From Bacteroidaceae bacterium (GTDB taxonomy: Bacteria; Bacteroidota; Bacteroidia; Bacteroidales; Bacteroidaceae): 34,738 nucleotides of DNA. Of the stretch, positions 7,223 through 16,574 are shown piece by piece (the first letter of the stretch is position 1; each line of letters starts with the position of its first letter). Location: positions 1-34,738 of the forward strand of contig JAGAAS010000019.1 of assembly GCA_017615125.1 (NCBI GenBank), in the 5' to 3' direction. The notes beneath the pieces were generated by a model. That model saw nothing but the letters and a program-made list of their open reading frames with translations. It was not told where the DNA came from and searched no databases. A program made the position numbers and the translations under genes.

Positions 7223-9615
7223 GGGCAGACATCGAATCAATGACGAAGAAGTTCACCTCGGTGATTATCATCGTGGTGCTGCTGGCTATTCTCATTATGA
7301 TAAGAGCCGCTCTTCTCATGACGTTCGACAGAGGCAAGTGGGCTGTGGTAGCCAAGCGCTTCGAGGTAGACAGCGTGAAGGTGCTGCCTCAGCGCGGAAG
7401 CATCCTCAGTGATGACGGACATGTGATGGTGAGCAGTACGCCCGAGTACCAGCTCGTGTTCAAATACAAGGGCTCGTCGCCCACGCTCGAGCAGCAGCGC
7501 GTGCGCAACGCTATGGTGCGCGAGAACATGAAAATCTACTGCGACAGCCTGCACGAGATACTCCCCCTGCAGAGCTCGGATGAGTTCCGACGCCTGCTGA
7601 CGGAAGCCATCTCGCGCGGGGAGAGGAACGTGAAGAGCAACGCCAAGACGGGCTATTACACCAATCTGTATGTCAAGGGCAACCAGCGCCTTCCGTATAA
7701 TAAGTATAAGGAGGTGAAGGAGTTCATCGCCAGGCGCGAGGAGCAGTATAACATATATGCCACCTTCGGCGGCAACGGCAAGGACGGTAAGGTGCTCAGG
7801 CAGATGTGGATAGACAGCCTCGACGTCATCTGCGCCGATCTGCACAAGGCAATCCCGAAAGCCAGCGAGAAGGAGCTGCGCGACTCGATCATGAAGGGCA
7901 TCAATAGCCCGAAGAAGCGACAGAAGCTTTACGGCTCGTCGCTGAACCGCGAGCAGATAGAACAGATCAGGAAGGTTCCCGTCATACGGCTGGGAAGGAA
8001 ACGGTCGGGGTTCACCTACACGAAGAATATCGTCAAGAGCGGCATCGAGCTGGACGAGCTGATGGTGCGGAAGAATGTCTATAACAACACCGCCATCCGT
8101 ACCCTCGGGCAATGGAGCAACGCCGGGCTGAACAACGCCAAGCCCCGAAACGGAATAGAGCTGGCCTACGACAGCCTGTTGCGAGGAACACCGGGTGTGG
8201 CTCATCGTCGGAAAGTGCTCAACGAGTATGCCGAATTCGTGGATGTGGCTCCCGTGAACGGCTGCGACGTTGTCACAACGCTGAACCTCGTCATTCAGGA
8301 CATCGCCGAGCAAGCCCTGATGCGGAAGATGGAAGAAGCCGACGCCAACGCAGGAACGGTGATCGTGATGGAGACGAAGACAGGAGAGATAAAGGCTCTC
8401 GTGAATGTGGCCCGCACGTCGGGGCGCGGCTGGCTGGTTGACGACAACTACGCCCTCAGGCGCTGTATCGAGCCAGGCTCAGTTTTCAAGCCGGCATCGC
8501 TGCTTGTGGCACTCGACGACAAGGAGGTAACGGTGGAAGACTCGGTGGACACGGGCGTCGGAACGAAGTTCTTCTATGGCGCGAGGATGAAGGACGACAT
8601 CGTGGAACCTCATGTGAAGAAGATCCCGCAGATACTGCAGTTCTCATCCAACCTCGGAACGATGCTTGTCGTCGATGAGCACTACGTGAAAAAGGGGAAA
8701 TCGCTCGACTTCCTGAAGCATCTGCAGCGCCTGCATCTGACTGATAACTTCCAGGTGCTCCCCGAGGAGAGAGACTCCAAGCTCCGCACGGAGGCAGAGG
8801 TGAAAGCCTCCAACGTCAACACCCTCTGGATGGCTATTGGGTACGGCTCGCAGATTGCTCCGATTAACCTGGCGGCGTTTTACAATGCTATCGCCAACGG
8901 AGGGAAGATGATGAAGCCGTTCCTCATCTCCGAAATAAGCCGCGACGGGAAGGTCATCAGCAAGAACGAGCCGGAAGTGGTGGCAACGATTGCAAGCGAG
9001 AAAGCCATACAGGATGTGACGCAGGGACTGATTGCCGTCGTGAACGGAGAGCGCGGAACGGGGCGTCAGGCGAAGTCGGAAGAGTTCATTGTTGCTGGAA
9101 AGACAGGCACGGCGCAAATCAACGAAGCGACAGGAAGGGTGGGCTACTGGGTTAACTTCTGCGGATTCTTCCCTGCCGACAAGCCGGAATACACCTGTGT
9201 GGTCTGCATCAATAAAAAGACTGCTGCAGGAGGCGGAGGAGGCAACTCGGCGCCTGTCTTCGGCGAGATAGCGCGGAGAGTGATGGCCTATCAGAAGACA
9301 AAGGAAGTGATGGAGCTGAAGGACTCGACAGCCGTCAACACACCGCTCCTGAAGCAGGGAAACGCGCAGGCAGCCGAGAAGGTGCTCGAAGGCATGCGAA
9401 TGGGAAAGGCCGACACGCTCATCGTTCCCGATGTGGAAATATCGGCAGGGACGGTTCCCAACGTCCTTGATATGGGCGCCAAGGATGCTATATATAATAT
9501 GGAAAGAAGTGGTGTCCACGCCCGATTGAACGGGACAGGCCGCGTATATCGACAGAGTATTCAGCCGGGAGCTTCGGTTCAGAAGGGAACGACAGTAGAC
9601 CTGTATTTGAAATAA
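7219..9615 (+). CDS. ftsI: FtsI/PBP3-like septal transpeptidase with C-terminal PASTA domain
   Basis: A 798-residue class B penicillin-binding protein. It has a short N-terminal cytoplasmic part, one transmembrane anchor (about 15-33), a dimerisation domain, the transpeptidase domain and a PASTA domain (about 731-798). The three active-site motifs are S421-VF-K424 (acylated serine), S476-S-N478 and K628-TGT-631. It cross-links septal peptidoglycan in complex with FtsW. A PASTA domain on FtsI is common in Bacteroidota but absent from enterobacterial PBP3. The start overlaps ftsL by four bases. Length is longer than E. coli FtsI because of an enlarged region before the transpeptidase domain plus the PASTA tail. 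Confidence 0.96.
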   Translation: MRADIESMTKKFTSVIIIVVLLAILIMIRAALLMTFDRGKWAVVAKRFEVDSVKVLPQRGSILSDDGHVMVSSTPEYQLVFKYKGSSPTLEQQRVRNAMVRENMKIYCDSLHEILPLQSSDEFRRLLTEAISRGERNVKSNAKTGYYTNLYVKGNQRLPYNKYKEVKEFIARREEQYNIYATFGGNGKDGKVLRQMWIDSLDVICADLHKAIPKASEKELRDSIMKGINSPKKRQKLYGSSLNREQIEQIRKVPVIRLGRKRSGFTYTKNIVKSGIELDELMVRKNVYNNTAIRTLGQWSNAGLNNAKPRNGIELAYDSLLRGTPGVAHRRKVLNEYAEFVDVAPVNGCDVVTTLNLVIQDIAEQALMRKMEEADANAGTVIVMETKTGEIKALVNVARTSGRGWLVDDNYALRRCIEPGSVFKPASLLVALDDKEVTVEDSVDTGVGTKFFYGARMKDDIVEPHVKKIPQILQFSSNLGTMLVVDEHYVKKGKSLDFLKHLQRLHLTDNFQVLPEERDSKLRTEAEVKASNVNTLWMAIGYGSQIAPINLAAFYNAIANGGKMMKPFLISEISRDGKVISKNEPEVVATIASEKAIQDVTQGLIAVVNGERGTGRQAKSEEFIVAGKTGTAQINEATGRVGYWVNFCGFFPADKPEYTCVVCINKKTAAGGGGGNSAPVFGEIARRVMAYQKTKEVMELKDSTAVNTPLLKQGNAQAAEKVLEGMRMGKADTLIVPDVEISAGTVPNVLDMGAKDAIYNMERSGVHARLNGTGRVYRQSIQPGASVQKGTTVDLYLK

Positions 9616-9635
9616 CGTAATCCGAAATAGAGAGA

Positions 9636-11096
9636 ATGAAACTATCCGAAATACTGAACGATGCGAAGGTGCTCGAGCTGATAGGCTCAGCCGAGCGCGA
9701 GGTATGCGACGTTGTCATCGATTCCCGCAAGGTGGTGGAGGGCAGCCTCTTCGTCGCCATCCCCGGAACGCAGGTCGACGGGCATACCTTTATTCCGATG
9801 GCTATTGAAAAGGGAGCAAAGACAATCGTTTGCAGCAAGCTGCCCGAGGTGTTGAACGAGGAAGTCACCTATGTGCATGTGGACGACTGCGAAGAGGCGG
9901 TAGGCCACATCGCAACAGCCTTTAATCATCATCCTACCGAGCGGCTCACGCTGGTAGGCGTGACGGGAACGAACGGGAAAACCACCATCGCTACCTTATT
10001 ATATAAGATGTTCCGCGCATTCGGATACAAGGTAGGACTTGTCTCCACCGTCTGCAACTACATCGACGACGAAGCTGTTCCTGCCGATCATACCACCCCC
10101 GATGCTGTGACGCTCAACAGACTTCTCGGGCGTATGGCTGATGCAGGATGCACGTATGCATTCATGGAATGCAGCTCTCACGCCATCGACCAGAAGCGGA
10201 TAAGCGGGCTCCGTTTCGCGGGAGGAATCTTCACCAACCTGACGCGAGACCATATGGACTATCATAAAACCGTCGAGAACTACTTAAGAGCCAAGAAGGC
10301 CTTCTTCGACGGGCTCCCTGCGGAGGCCTTTATGATTACCAACCTCGACGACAAAAATGGGCTCGTGATGGCTCAGAATACCCGTGCGCACGTCTATACC
10401 TACTCGCAGCAGCGCATGTGCGATTTCAAGGGACGTATTCTCGAGCACGACTTCGACGGAATGCTGTTGGACATCAACAACACGGAGGTGTTCGTGCAGT
10501 TCGTGGGCAAGTTCAACGCGAGCAACCTGCTGGCTGTCTACGGAGCTGCCTGCGCACTGGGAAGGGAGCCGATGGAAGTGCTTACGGTGCTGAGCACGCT
10601 GCGCCCGGTTTCCGGAAGGTTCGAGGCTATCCGCTCGCCCAAGGGCTTCTCGGCTATCGTGGACTATGCGCATACACCCGACGCCATCAACAACGTGCTG
10701 AAGGCCATCAACGAAGTGGTTGACGGGAAGGCAGAAGTGATAACCGTCGTCGGAGCAGGAGGTAACCGCGACAAGGGAAAGCGCCCGCTGATGGCTCAGG
10801 AGGCCGTGAAGGGCAGCACTCGCGTCATCATCACAAGTGACAACCCCCGCTTCGAGGAGCCGCAGGACATTATCAACGACATGCTTGCAGGGCTCACCGA
10901 CGAAGAGCGGAAGAAAGTCCTGACAATCGTCGACCGTCGTGAGGCAATCCGCACGGCGTGCCTGATAGCCCATCCCGGCGACGTAATTCTCGTTGCCGGA
11001 AAGGGACACGAGGACTACCAGGAGGTGAAAGGCGTGAAGCATCATTTCGACGACCGGGAGGTACTCCGCGAAGAATTCGGGCTCACGAAAGGCTGA
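9636..11096 (+). CDS. murE: MurE, UDP-MurNAc-tripeptide synthetase (meso-diaminopimelate type)
   Basis: A 486-residue cytoplasmic ATP-dependent ligase that adds the third residue to UDP-MurNAc-L-Ala-D-Glu. The ATP loop GTNGKTT lies at 111-117. ECSSHAID follows in the central domain, and DNPR at 402-405 is the known signature for meso-diaminopimelate rather than lysine. [12 protein letters not shown] and [15 protein letters not shown] are Mur ligase C-terminal motifs. It starts 20 bases after ftsI. Its 3' end runs into the repeat array R3, and the last codons may already be affected by repeat sequence. Confidence 0.97.
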   Translation: MKLSEILNDAKVLELIGSAEREVCDVVIDSRKVVEGSLFVAIPGTQVDGHTFIPMAIEKGAKTIVCSKLPEVLNEEVTYVHVDDCEEAVGHIATAFNHHPTERLTLVGVTGTNGKTTIATLLYKMFRAFGYKVGLVSTVCNYIDDEAVPADHTTPDAVTLNRLLGRMADAGCTYAFMECSSHAIDQKRISGLRFAGGIFTNLTRDHMDYHKTVENYLRAKKAFFDGLPAEAFMITNLDDKNGLVMAQNTRAHVYTYSQQRMCDFKGRILEHDFDGMLLDINNTEVFVQFVGKFNASNLLAVYGAACALGREPMEVLTVLSTLRPVSGRFEAIRSPKGFSAIVDYAHTPDAINNVLKAINEVVDGKAEVITVVGAGGNRDKGKRPLMAQEAVKGSTRVIITSDNPRFEEPQDIINDMLAGLTDEERKKVLTIVDRREAIRTACLIAHPGDVILVAGKGHEDYQEVKGVKHHFDDREVLREEFGLTKG

Positions 11097-11102
11097 ATCC
11101 GT

Positions 11103-11228
11103 ATGGAGAAAGAATCTCGCCGTATGAAGAAAGAAGCCGGCCGTATGAAGAAAGAAAAAATTTTTTTGGAGAAGGAATAAATTTTTTTCAAGAAAGAAAA
11201 AATCAACAAGAAAGGAATATAGAAGATG
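11103..11228 (+). repeat. 21-bp repeat array R3, six units ending in the mraY start codon
   Basis: Six contiguous 21-base units start at 11103, 11124, 11145, 11166, 11187 and 11208. Units 1-3 begin ATGGAGAAAGAA, ATGAAGAAAGAA and ATGAAGAAAGAA. The first two end TCTCGCCGT and GCCGGCCGT, and later ones have A/T-rich tails (AAATTTTT). The sixth unit ends exactly with the mraY ATG (11226-11228), so the array forms the whole murE-mraY gap and supplies the ribosome-binding region. A- and T-tracts recur at two helical turns, which should bend the DNA. Confidence 0.9.
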
Positions 11229-12506
11229 CTGAACTATTTATTTGATTACCTCGCTTCCCTGAATTTCCCAGGCGCAAGGGTTTTCGGCTACATCTCGGTA
11301 CGAGCCGCCGTCACCGTCATACTGTCGCTGCTCGTTTCGGCTTGGTTCGGGAAGTATTTCATTCAGCTGCTGAAGCGCAGGAACGTATCGGAGACGCAGC
11401 GTGACGCAAAGCTCGATCCTTTCGGCGTGAACAAAGTGGGAGTTCCCACGATGGGAGGCGTAATCATTATTGTCGCCATCCTCATTCCCTGCCTCCTGAT
11501 AGGGCGCCTTGATAATGTGTACATGATGCTTATGCTGCTTGCTACCGTATGGCTCGGCCTGCTGGGCTTTGCCGACGACTACATCAAGGTGTTCAAGCAC
11601 GACAAGGAGGGCCTTCACGGCAAGTTCAAGGTGATAGGGCAAGTGGGCCTGGGGCTTATCGTCGGGCTCACATTGTTCCTCAGCGACGATGTAGTCATCC
11701 GCGAGAATGTGGAAATGGGACATACCTCCGACGGGACGACAATCGTCGTGCACAAGAGCAGTCCTTCCAAGTCGACGAAGACAACGATTCCTTTCTTCAA
11801 GAACAACAACCTCGACTACGCCGACGCCTTCGGCTGGCTGGGACGATACAAGCAATACGGGGGGTGGATACTCTTCGTGCTGATGACAATCTTCGTGGTG
11901 ACGGCTGTTTCCAACGGAGCCAACCTGAACGACGGTATGGACGGGATGGCAGCAGGAAACTCAGCCATCATAGGCGTCGCGATAGGCATCCTTGCCTATG
12001 TGTCGAGCCACGTTTCGCTGGCAGGCTACTTGAATATCATGTACATCCCGGGCTCGGAGGAGATGGTGATATACATGTGCGCCTTCGTCGGGGCACTCAT
12101 CGGCTTTCTGTGGTACAACTCCTTCCCGGCACAGATCTTTATGGGCGACACAGGGAGCCTCACCATCGGAGGCATCATCGCTGTCAGCGCCATCATCATA
12201 CGGAAGGAGCTGCTCGTGCCGATACTCTGCGGCGTGTTCCTGATGGAGAGCCTGTCGGTGATCATCCAGCGAACCTACTACAAGACGGGCAAACGCAAAG
12301 GGGTGCACAGAAGATATTACAAGCGTGCCCCGCTGCACGATCATTATCGTACCTCCCTGCAGCAGGTTGAAGCCATCGACCCGGGCTGCACGGTTCGGCA
12401 TACGAAGCCCGTTGCCTTGCAGCACGAGGCGAAGATTACCGTGCGGTTCTGGATTGTGTCGATAGCTCTTGCAGCAATAGCAATTCTAACGTTGAAGATA
12501 AGATAA
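11226..12506 (+). CDS. mraY: MraY, phospho-MurNAc-pentapeptide translocase
   Basis: A 426-residue multi-spanning membrane enzyme (about 10 segments) that transfers phospho-MurNAc-pentapeptide to undecaprenyl phosphate to form lipid I. Active-site landmarks are GFADDYIKV (Asp pair 117-118), NLNDGMDGMA (233-241) and MGDTGSLTIGG. The C-terminal RRYYKRAPLHDHYR replaces the HHH-type loop of proteobacteria and is followed by an extra segment before ITVRFWIV, as is usual in Bacteroidota. An additional loop lies around 158-190. Length exceeds E. coli MraY (360) for these reasons. It is preceded by repeat array R3, and murD starts three bases after its stop codon. Confidence 0.97.
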   Translation: MLNYLFDYLASLNFPGARVFGYISVRAAVTVILSLLVSAWFGKYFIQLLKRRNVSETQRDAKLDPFGVNKVGVPTMGGVIIIVAILIPCLLIGRLDNVYMMLMLLATVWLGLLGFADDYIKVFKHDKEGLHGKFKVIGQVGLGLIVGLTLFLSDDVVIRENVEMGHTSDGTTIVVHKSSPSKSTKTTIPFFKNNNLDYADAFGWLGRYKQYGGWILFVLMTIFVVTAVSNGANLNDGMDGMAAGNSAIIGVAIGILAYVSSHVSLAGYLNIMYIPGSEEMVIYMCAFVGALIGFLWYNSFPAQIFMGDTGSLTIGGIIAVSAIIIRKELLVPILCGVFLMESLSVIIQRTYYKTGKRKGVHRRYYKRAPLHDHYRTSLQQVEAIDPGCTVRHTKPVALQHEAKITVRFWIVSIALAAIAILTLKIR

Positions 12507-12509
12507 AGG

Positions 12510-13847
12510 ATGGAAAAGAAAAGACTGGTAGTGCTGGGAGCTGGGGAGAGCGGCGTGGGAGCTGCCATCCTGGCGAAGGTGAAAGGATACGATGTGTTCG
12601 TGAGCGACATGTCGGCAGTGAAGGACTACTATAAGCAGCAGTTGGAGGACTATCACATCGCGTGGGAAGAGGGGCGTCACAGCGAGGCGTTGATACTGAA
12701 TGCAGACGAAGTGGTGAAGAGCCCGGGTATTCCCAACAATGCGCCGATGATACTGAAGCTCAAGGAGAAGGGCATCCCCGTCATCTCGGAGATAGAGTTT
12801 GCCGGACGGTACACCAACGCCAAGATGATATGCATTACCGGCTCCAACGGGAAGACGACGACAACGTCGCTCATCTACTATATCTTCAAGAGCGCTGGCT
12901 TGAATGTGGGGCTGGCAGGGAACATAGGCCGCAGCCTGGCACTCCAGGTGGCTACGAAAGACTACGACTACTACGTGATAGAGCTGAGCAGTTTCCAGCT
13001 GGATAATATGTATGACTTCCGTGCCAACATTGCCGTGCTGATGAACATCACTCCCGATCATCTCGACCGTTACGACTACGACATGCAGAAGTACGTCGAT
13101 GCGAAGTTCCGAATCCTGCAGAATCAGACGGACGACGACGCCTTTGTGTTCTGGGCTGACGATCCCATCATCCGTCGGGAGCTCGATAAGTACGGCATTC
13201 ACGGCAAGCTGTATCCTTTTGCCGAGCTGAAGAAGGCAGGACTCGCTGCCTATACGGACGAAGGGAAGCTCTATTTTGCTGAACCCTATGCCTTCAATAT
13301 GGAACAGGAGTCGCTCGCCCTTACAGGGAAGCACAACCTTTACAATTCGATGGCGGCAGGTATCTCTGCCAACATTTCCGGCATTAAGAACGAGGTGATT
13401 CGTGAAGCGCTGCAAACGTTCAAGGGTGTAGAGCATCGTCTTGAGAAGGTCTGCTCCGTGCGAGGCGTGGAATTCATCAACGACTCAAAGGCTACCAACG
13501 TCAACAGCTGTTGGTATGCGCTGCAGAGTATGCGTGCCAAGACGGTGCTCATCCTCGGAGGCAAGGACAAGGGAAACGACTACAGCGAGATAGCCGATCT
13601 GGTGCGCGAGAAGTGCGTAGGGCTTGTGTATCTCGGACTTCACAACGAGAAGCTTCACGGATTCTTCGATAGCTTCGGACTTCCCGTCAGCGACGTGCAG
13701 AGCATGAAGGATGCCGTTGATGCAGCCTTTCGTATGGCTCAACCCGGGCAGACGGTATTGCTGAGTCCCTGCTGCGCAAGTTTCGATTTGTTCAAGAGCT
13801 ACGAGGATCGGGGCGAGCAGTTCAAGGCTTGCGTGCAGGCGCTTTAA
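12510..13847 (+). CDS. murD: MurD, UDP-MurNAc-L-alanine:D-glutamate ligase
   Basis: A 445-residue cytoplasmic ligase that adds D-glutamate to UDP-MurNAc-L-Ala. The N-terminal VLGAGESGVGAAILAK binds the UDP part, and the ATP loop is GSNGKTT (111-117). NITPDHLDRY, GKHNLYNSMAA, EFINDSKATN and LSPCCASFDLF are typical MurD segments. It follows mraY with almost no gap and precedes ftsW by 38 bases. Confidence 0.97.
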   Translation: MEKKRLVVLGAGESGVGAAILAKVKGYDVFVSDMSAVKDYYKQQLEDYHIAWEEGRHSEALILNADEVVKSPGIPNNAPMILKLKEKGIPVISEIEFAGRYTNAKMICITGSNGKTTTTSLIYYIFKSAGLNVGLAGNIGRSLALQVATKDYDYYVIELSSFQLDNMYDFRANIAVLMNITPDHLDRYDYDMQKYVDAKFRILQNQTDDDAFVFWADDPIIRRELDKYGIHGKLYPFAELKKAGLAAYTDEGKLYFAEPYAFNMEQESLALTGKHNLYNSMAAGISANISGIKNEVIREALQTFKGVEHRLEKVCSVRGVEFINDSKATNVNSCWYALQSMRAKTVLILGGKDKGNDYSEIADLVREKCVGLVYLGLHNEKLHGFFDSFGLPVSDVQSMKDAVDAAFRMAQPGQTVLLSPCCASFDLFKSYEDRGEQFKACVQAL

Positions 13848-13885
13848 GAAAAAGAGACAAAGGAAAAACAATAAAGGACAGACAG

Positions 13886-15256
13886 ATGAAAGGCGAGTTT
13901 TTTGGGAAAATCTTCCGCGGAGATAAAGGAATATGGTTCATTTTCATGTTCCTCTGCCTCATCTCTGTCATTGAGGTGTTCAGCGCTACAAGCCAGCTGG
14001 CGTATAAGCAAAGCTTCTGGACGCCCATATCCTCTCATTGCATTCATCTCATGATGGGAGTCGCTGTCGTCCTCGTTGTCCATCGGGTTCCATATAAGTG
14101 GTGGAAGGTGATTTCGTGGCTTCTCTTAGTCATTTCGATGCTCTTGCTTGTCTACTTGGCTCTTTACGGAAGCGCGGTGAACGGGGGAGCCCGCTGGATT
14201 CCCATCTTCGGATTCACGTTCCAGCCCTCCGAGCTGGCAAAGCTTTCGATGGTCATCATAACGGCGTTCCTCCTGTCGAGGCTGCAGGAGGATATCGTGT
14301 CGCACAGAAAGATCTTCTGGTTCATCATCGGGCTGACAGCAGTCGTTGCCCTGCTTATCGTGGGGGAGAATATCTCTACGGCTGTGATACTTATGTTAGT
14401 TATCTTCGTGATGACGATAATCGGTGGCGTCTCAAGGCGTATCGTAGGTCCCATTGCCCTTGCCGGCTTGCTGATGGTGGGCTTGGCGCTGGCGTTTTTC
14501 ATCCTTACGCCCGAGCACACGATGCGGAGCCTGGCGGAAAAGGGAGGAGTGATGAACCGAATGGCTGTCGGGCAGCAGCGAATAAAGCGGGCTGTGGTGA
14601 CAATAGACGATCCTCAGAACTATCGCATCACCGACGAGAATAGGCAGATTTCGCACGCGTTGATAGCTGTCTCCTCGAGCGGCATTTTCGGCTGCGGGCC
14701 AGGCAACTCCGTGCAGCGCGACTTCCTTTCGCAGGCATACTCCGACTTTATCTACTCGATCATCATCGAGGAGCTGGGCCTTCTTGGGGGACTGCTTGTG
14801 CTGATGCTCTATGTGGCGCTGCTTCTCCGAGCGGGAAAGATAGCGCGGAAATGTAAGACGCGCTTCTCGGCCCTTCTTGTGATGGGGTGCGCCCTTATGC
14901 TCGTGACGCAGGCGATGATAAATATGCTCATTGCCGTTGGCTTGTTCCCCGTGACAGGCCAGACGCTGCCGCTCATAAGCAGGGGAGGCTCGAGCATCCT
15001 TATCAGCTGTATGTATATAGGAATAATGCTGAACGTCAGCGACAGCCTGGAGCGCGCCGAAGGGCTGGCTGCGTCGGAGATGATAGACTATTCCAATCCG
15101 TCGGCATCCATAACCTATCAGATTCCCGAGTCAGAGGCGCAGGAAGAGCCTGCATCCAGCTCGTACTATCATACTTTCACGGCAGACGGCAGTTCTCCGG
15201 AAGCGAAGACAGGCATCACGTACGTCAACAGCAAACAGGAAGACTCAGATACTTAA
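13886..15256 (+). CDS. ftsW: FtsW, septal SEDS peptidoglycan glycosyltransferase
   Basis: A 456-residue membrane protein with about ten transmembrane helices that polymerises lipid II at the septum with FtsI. SEDS family features are ARWIPIFGFTFQPSELAK, the SDFIYSIIIEELGLLGG segment (its Asp is the predicted catalytic residue) and PLISRGGSSILISC. The hydrophilic C-terminal tail of about 60 residues is cytoplasmic. The ATG at 13886 is chosen because the upstream extension to 13829 overlaps murD and is not family-like. Confidence 0.95.
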   Translation: MKGEFFGKIFRGDKGIWFIFMFLCLISVIEVFSATSQLAYKQSFWTPISSHCIHLMMGVAVVLVVHRVPYKWWKVISWLLLVISMLLLVYLALYGSAVNGGARWIPIFGFTFQPSELAKLSMVIITAFLLSRLQEDIVSHRKIFWFIIGLTAVVALLIVGENISTAVILMLVIFVMTIIGGVSRRIVGPIALAGLLMVGLALAFFILTPEHTMRSLAEKGGVMNRMAVGQQRIKRAVVTIDDPQNYRITDENRQISHALIAVSSSGIFGCGPGNSVQRDFLSQAYSDFIYSIIIEELGLLGGLLVLMLYVALLLRAGKIARKCKTRFSALLVMGCALMLVTQAMINMLIAVGLFPVTGQTLPLISRGGSSILISCMYIGIMLNVSDSLERAEGLAASEMIDYSNPSASITYQIPESEAQEEPASSSYYHTFTADGSSPEAKTGITYVNSKQEDSDT

Positions 15257-15278
15257 TCATTCAATCAGCATCATAACT

Positions 15279-16400
15279 ATGGAACCATTACGAGTAATCA
15301 TCAGCGGAGGCGGCACAGGAGGACACATCTTCCCCGCTTTGTCAATCGCCAACGCCTTGAAGGAAAAGCTGCCCGACACGGATATTCTGTTCGTCGGCGC
15401 ACAAGACCGTATGGAAATGCAGCGGGTTCCTGCCGCAGGATATCCCATCAAGGGACTTCCCGTGAGCGGATTCGACCGTAGGCACCTTCTGAAGAACATC
15501 GTAGTCCTTTGGCGTCTGGCTAAGAGTCAGCGAATGGCGAAGAAGATTGTTCGTGACTTCAATCCCGATGTGGCTGTGGGTGTGGGAGGCTATGCCAGCG
15601 GGCCTACGCTCAAGACAGCGGCAGCAAAGGGCATCCCCACGCTGCTTCAGGAGCAGAACTCGTATGCAGGCGTTACCAACAAGCTGCTTGCCAAAGAAGC
15701 TTCCGTCATCTGCGTAGCCTACGAAGGGCTCGAGCGCTTCTTCCCGGCAGACAAGATAAAGCTCACGGGCAATCCCGTCAGGCAAAGCCTGCTCGACTGC
15801 TCCGAGACACGCGAGAAAGCGGTTGTCTCCTATGGTTTCAACCCTGAGAACCCTGTCGTGCTCATCGTCGGGGGCAGCTTGGGAGCCCGTTCCATCAACG
15901 AGGCCATTCTCGCCCACATCGATGAGATTCGCGCCAGCGACGTGCAGTTTATCTGGCAGACGGGCAAGTACTACTTCGAGGAGATGCGAAGCCGCGTGGG
16001 TGAGGCGCCCAAGAACCTCGTCATCACCGACTTTATCGGCAACATGGACGTTGCCTACGCCGCTGCCGACTTGATTATCAGCCGCGCAGGCGCAGGCTCC
16101 ATCTCGGAGTTCTGCCTTCTCGGCAAGGCTGTCATCCTTGTTCCCTCGCCCAACGTAGCCGAAGATCATCAGACGAAGAATGCGATGGCCCTCGTCAACA
16201 AGGGAGCAGCCGTCTATGTGAAGGATGCCGAAGCTAGCAGCAAGCTGGTAGAAACAGCCCTCAGGCTCGTTCGCGATGAGGAAAAGCTGGCAGACCTCCG
16301 CAAGAATATCCTTACGATGGCTCTGCCCGATTCGGCCTCCATCATTGCCGATGAAGTCATCCGTCTGGGCAGGGAATATCAGGCTAAGAAAAAGGCTTGA
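15279..16400 (+). CDS. murG: MurG, lipid II-forming GlcNAc transferase
   Basis: A 373-residue peripheral membrane GT28 enzyme that adds GlcNAc to lipid I. The N-terminal glycine loop GGGTGGH (10-16), the second loop GGSLGARSINEA, and the UDP-GlcNAc-binding SRAGAGSISEFCLLGKAVILVPSP followed by EDHQTKNA are all present. It sits 22 bases after ftsW. The repeat element R4 begins six bases after its stop codon. Confidence 0.97.
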   Translation: MEPLRVIISGGGTGGHIFPALSIANALKEKLPDTDILFVGAQDRMEMQRVPAAGYPIKGLPVSGFDRRHLLKNIVVLWRLAKSQRMAKKIVRDFNPDVAVGVGGYASGPTLKTAAAKGIPTLLQEQNSYAGVTNKLLAKEASVICVAYEGLERFFPADKIKLTGNPVRQSLLDCSETREKAVVSYGFNPENPVVLIVGGSLGARSINEAILAHIDEIRASDVQFIWQTGKYYFEEMRSRVGEAPKNLVITDFIGNMDVAYAAADLIISRAGAGSISEFCLLGKAVILVPSPNVAEDHQTKNAMALVNKGAAVYVKDAEASSKLVETALRLVRDEEKLADLRKNILTMALPDSASIIADEVIRLGREYQAKKKA

Positions 16401-16406
16401 AAAATT

Positions 16407-16574
16407 ATGAAGAACCGATGGAGCAGCGAAGCCAGAGCCAAACTTGTTTGAGCTATGCTGAGTCGCGACAGAGGAAGAGCATAGAAAAATATGCTCAAAG
16501 AATCTCGCCGTATGAAGAAAGAAGCCGGCGAGATGTAGAAAGAAAAAATAATTATCAACAAAGAATAAAATGGG
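16407..16574 (+). repeat. 21-bp repeat locus R4 with 63-base hairpin block, upstream of murC
   Basis: Eight 21-base registers fill the murG-murC gap. The first unit at 16407 is ATGAAGAACCGATGGAGCAG plus one base. A 63-base block (16428-16490) follows, then units at 16491 (ATGCTCAAAGAA + TCTCGCCGT), 16512 (ATGAAGAAAGAA + GCCGGCGAG), 16533 and 16554. The last contains the murC ATG at 16570. The block holds GAGTCGCGACAGAGG and the hairpin GAGCATA-N6-TATGCTC. A larger fold pairs TTTGAGC (16447-16453) with GCTCAAA (16493-16499). It is the same element as R2 at 4618-4783, in the opposite orientation. Confidence 0.88.

Noticed and set aside
11103-11228. Repeat arrays read as short proteins (MKKESRR-type)
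   Set aside because: The 21-base period leaves a frame partly open, but stops (TAA) occur within the units and none of the arrays gives a complete, conserved frame. They are treated as DNA repeats; only the R2/R4 block is kept as a possible peptide.
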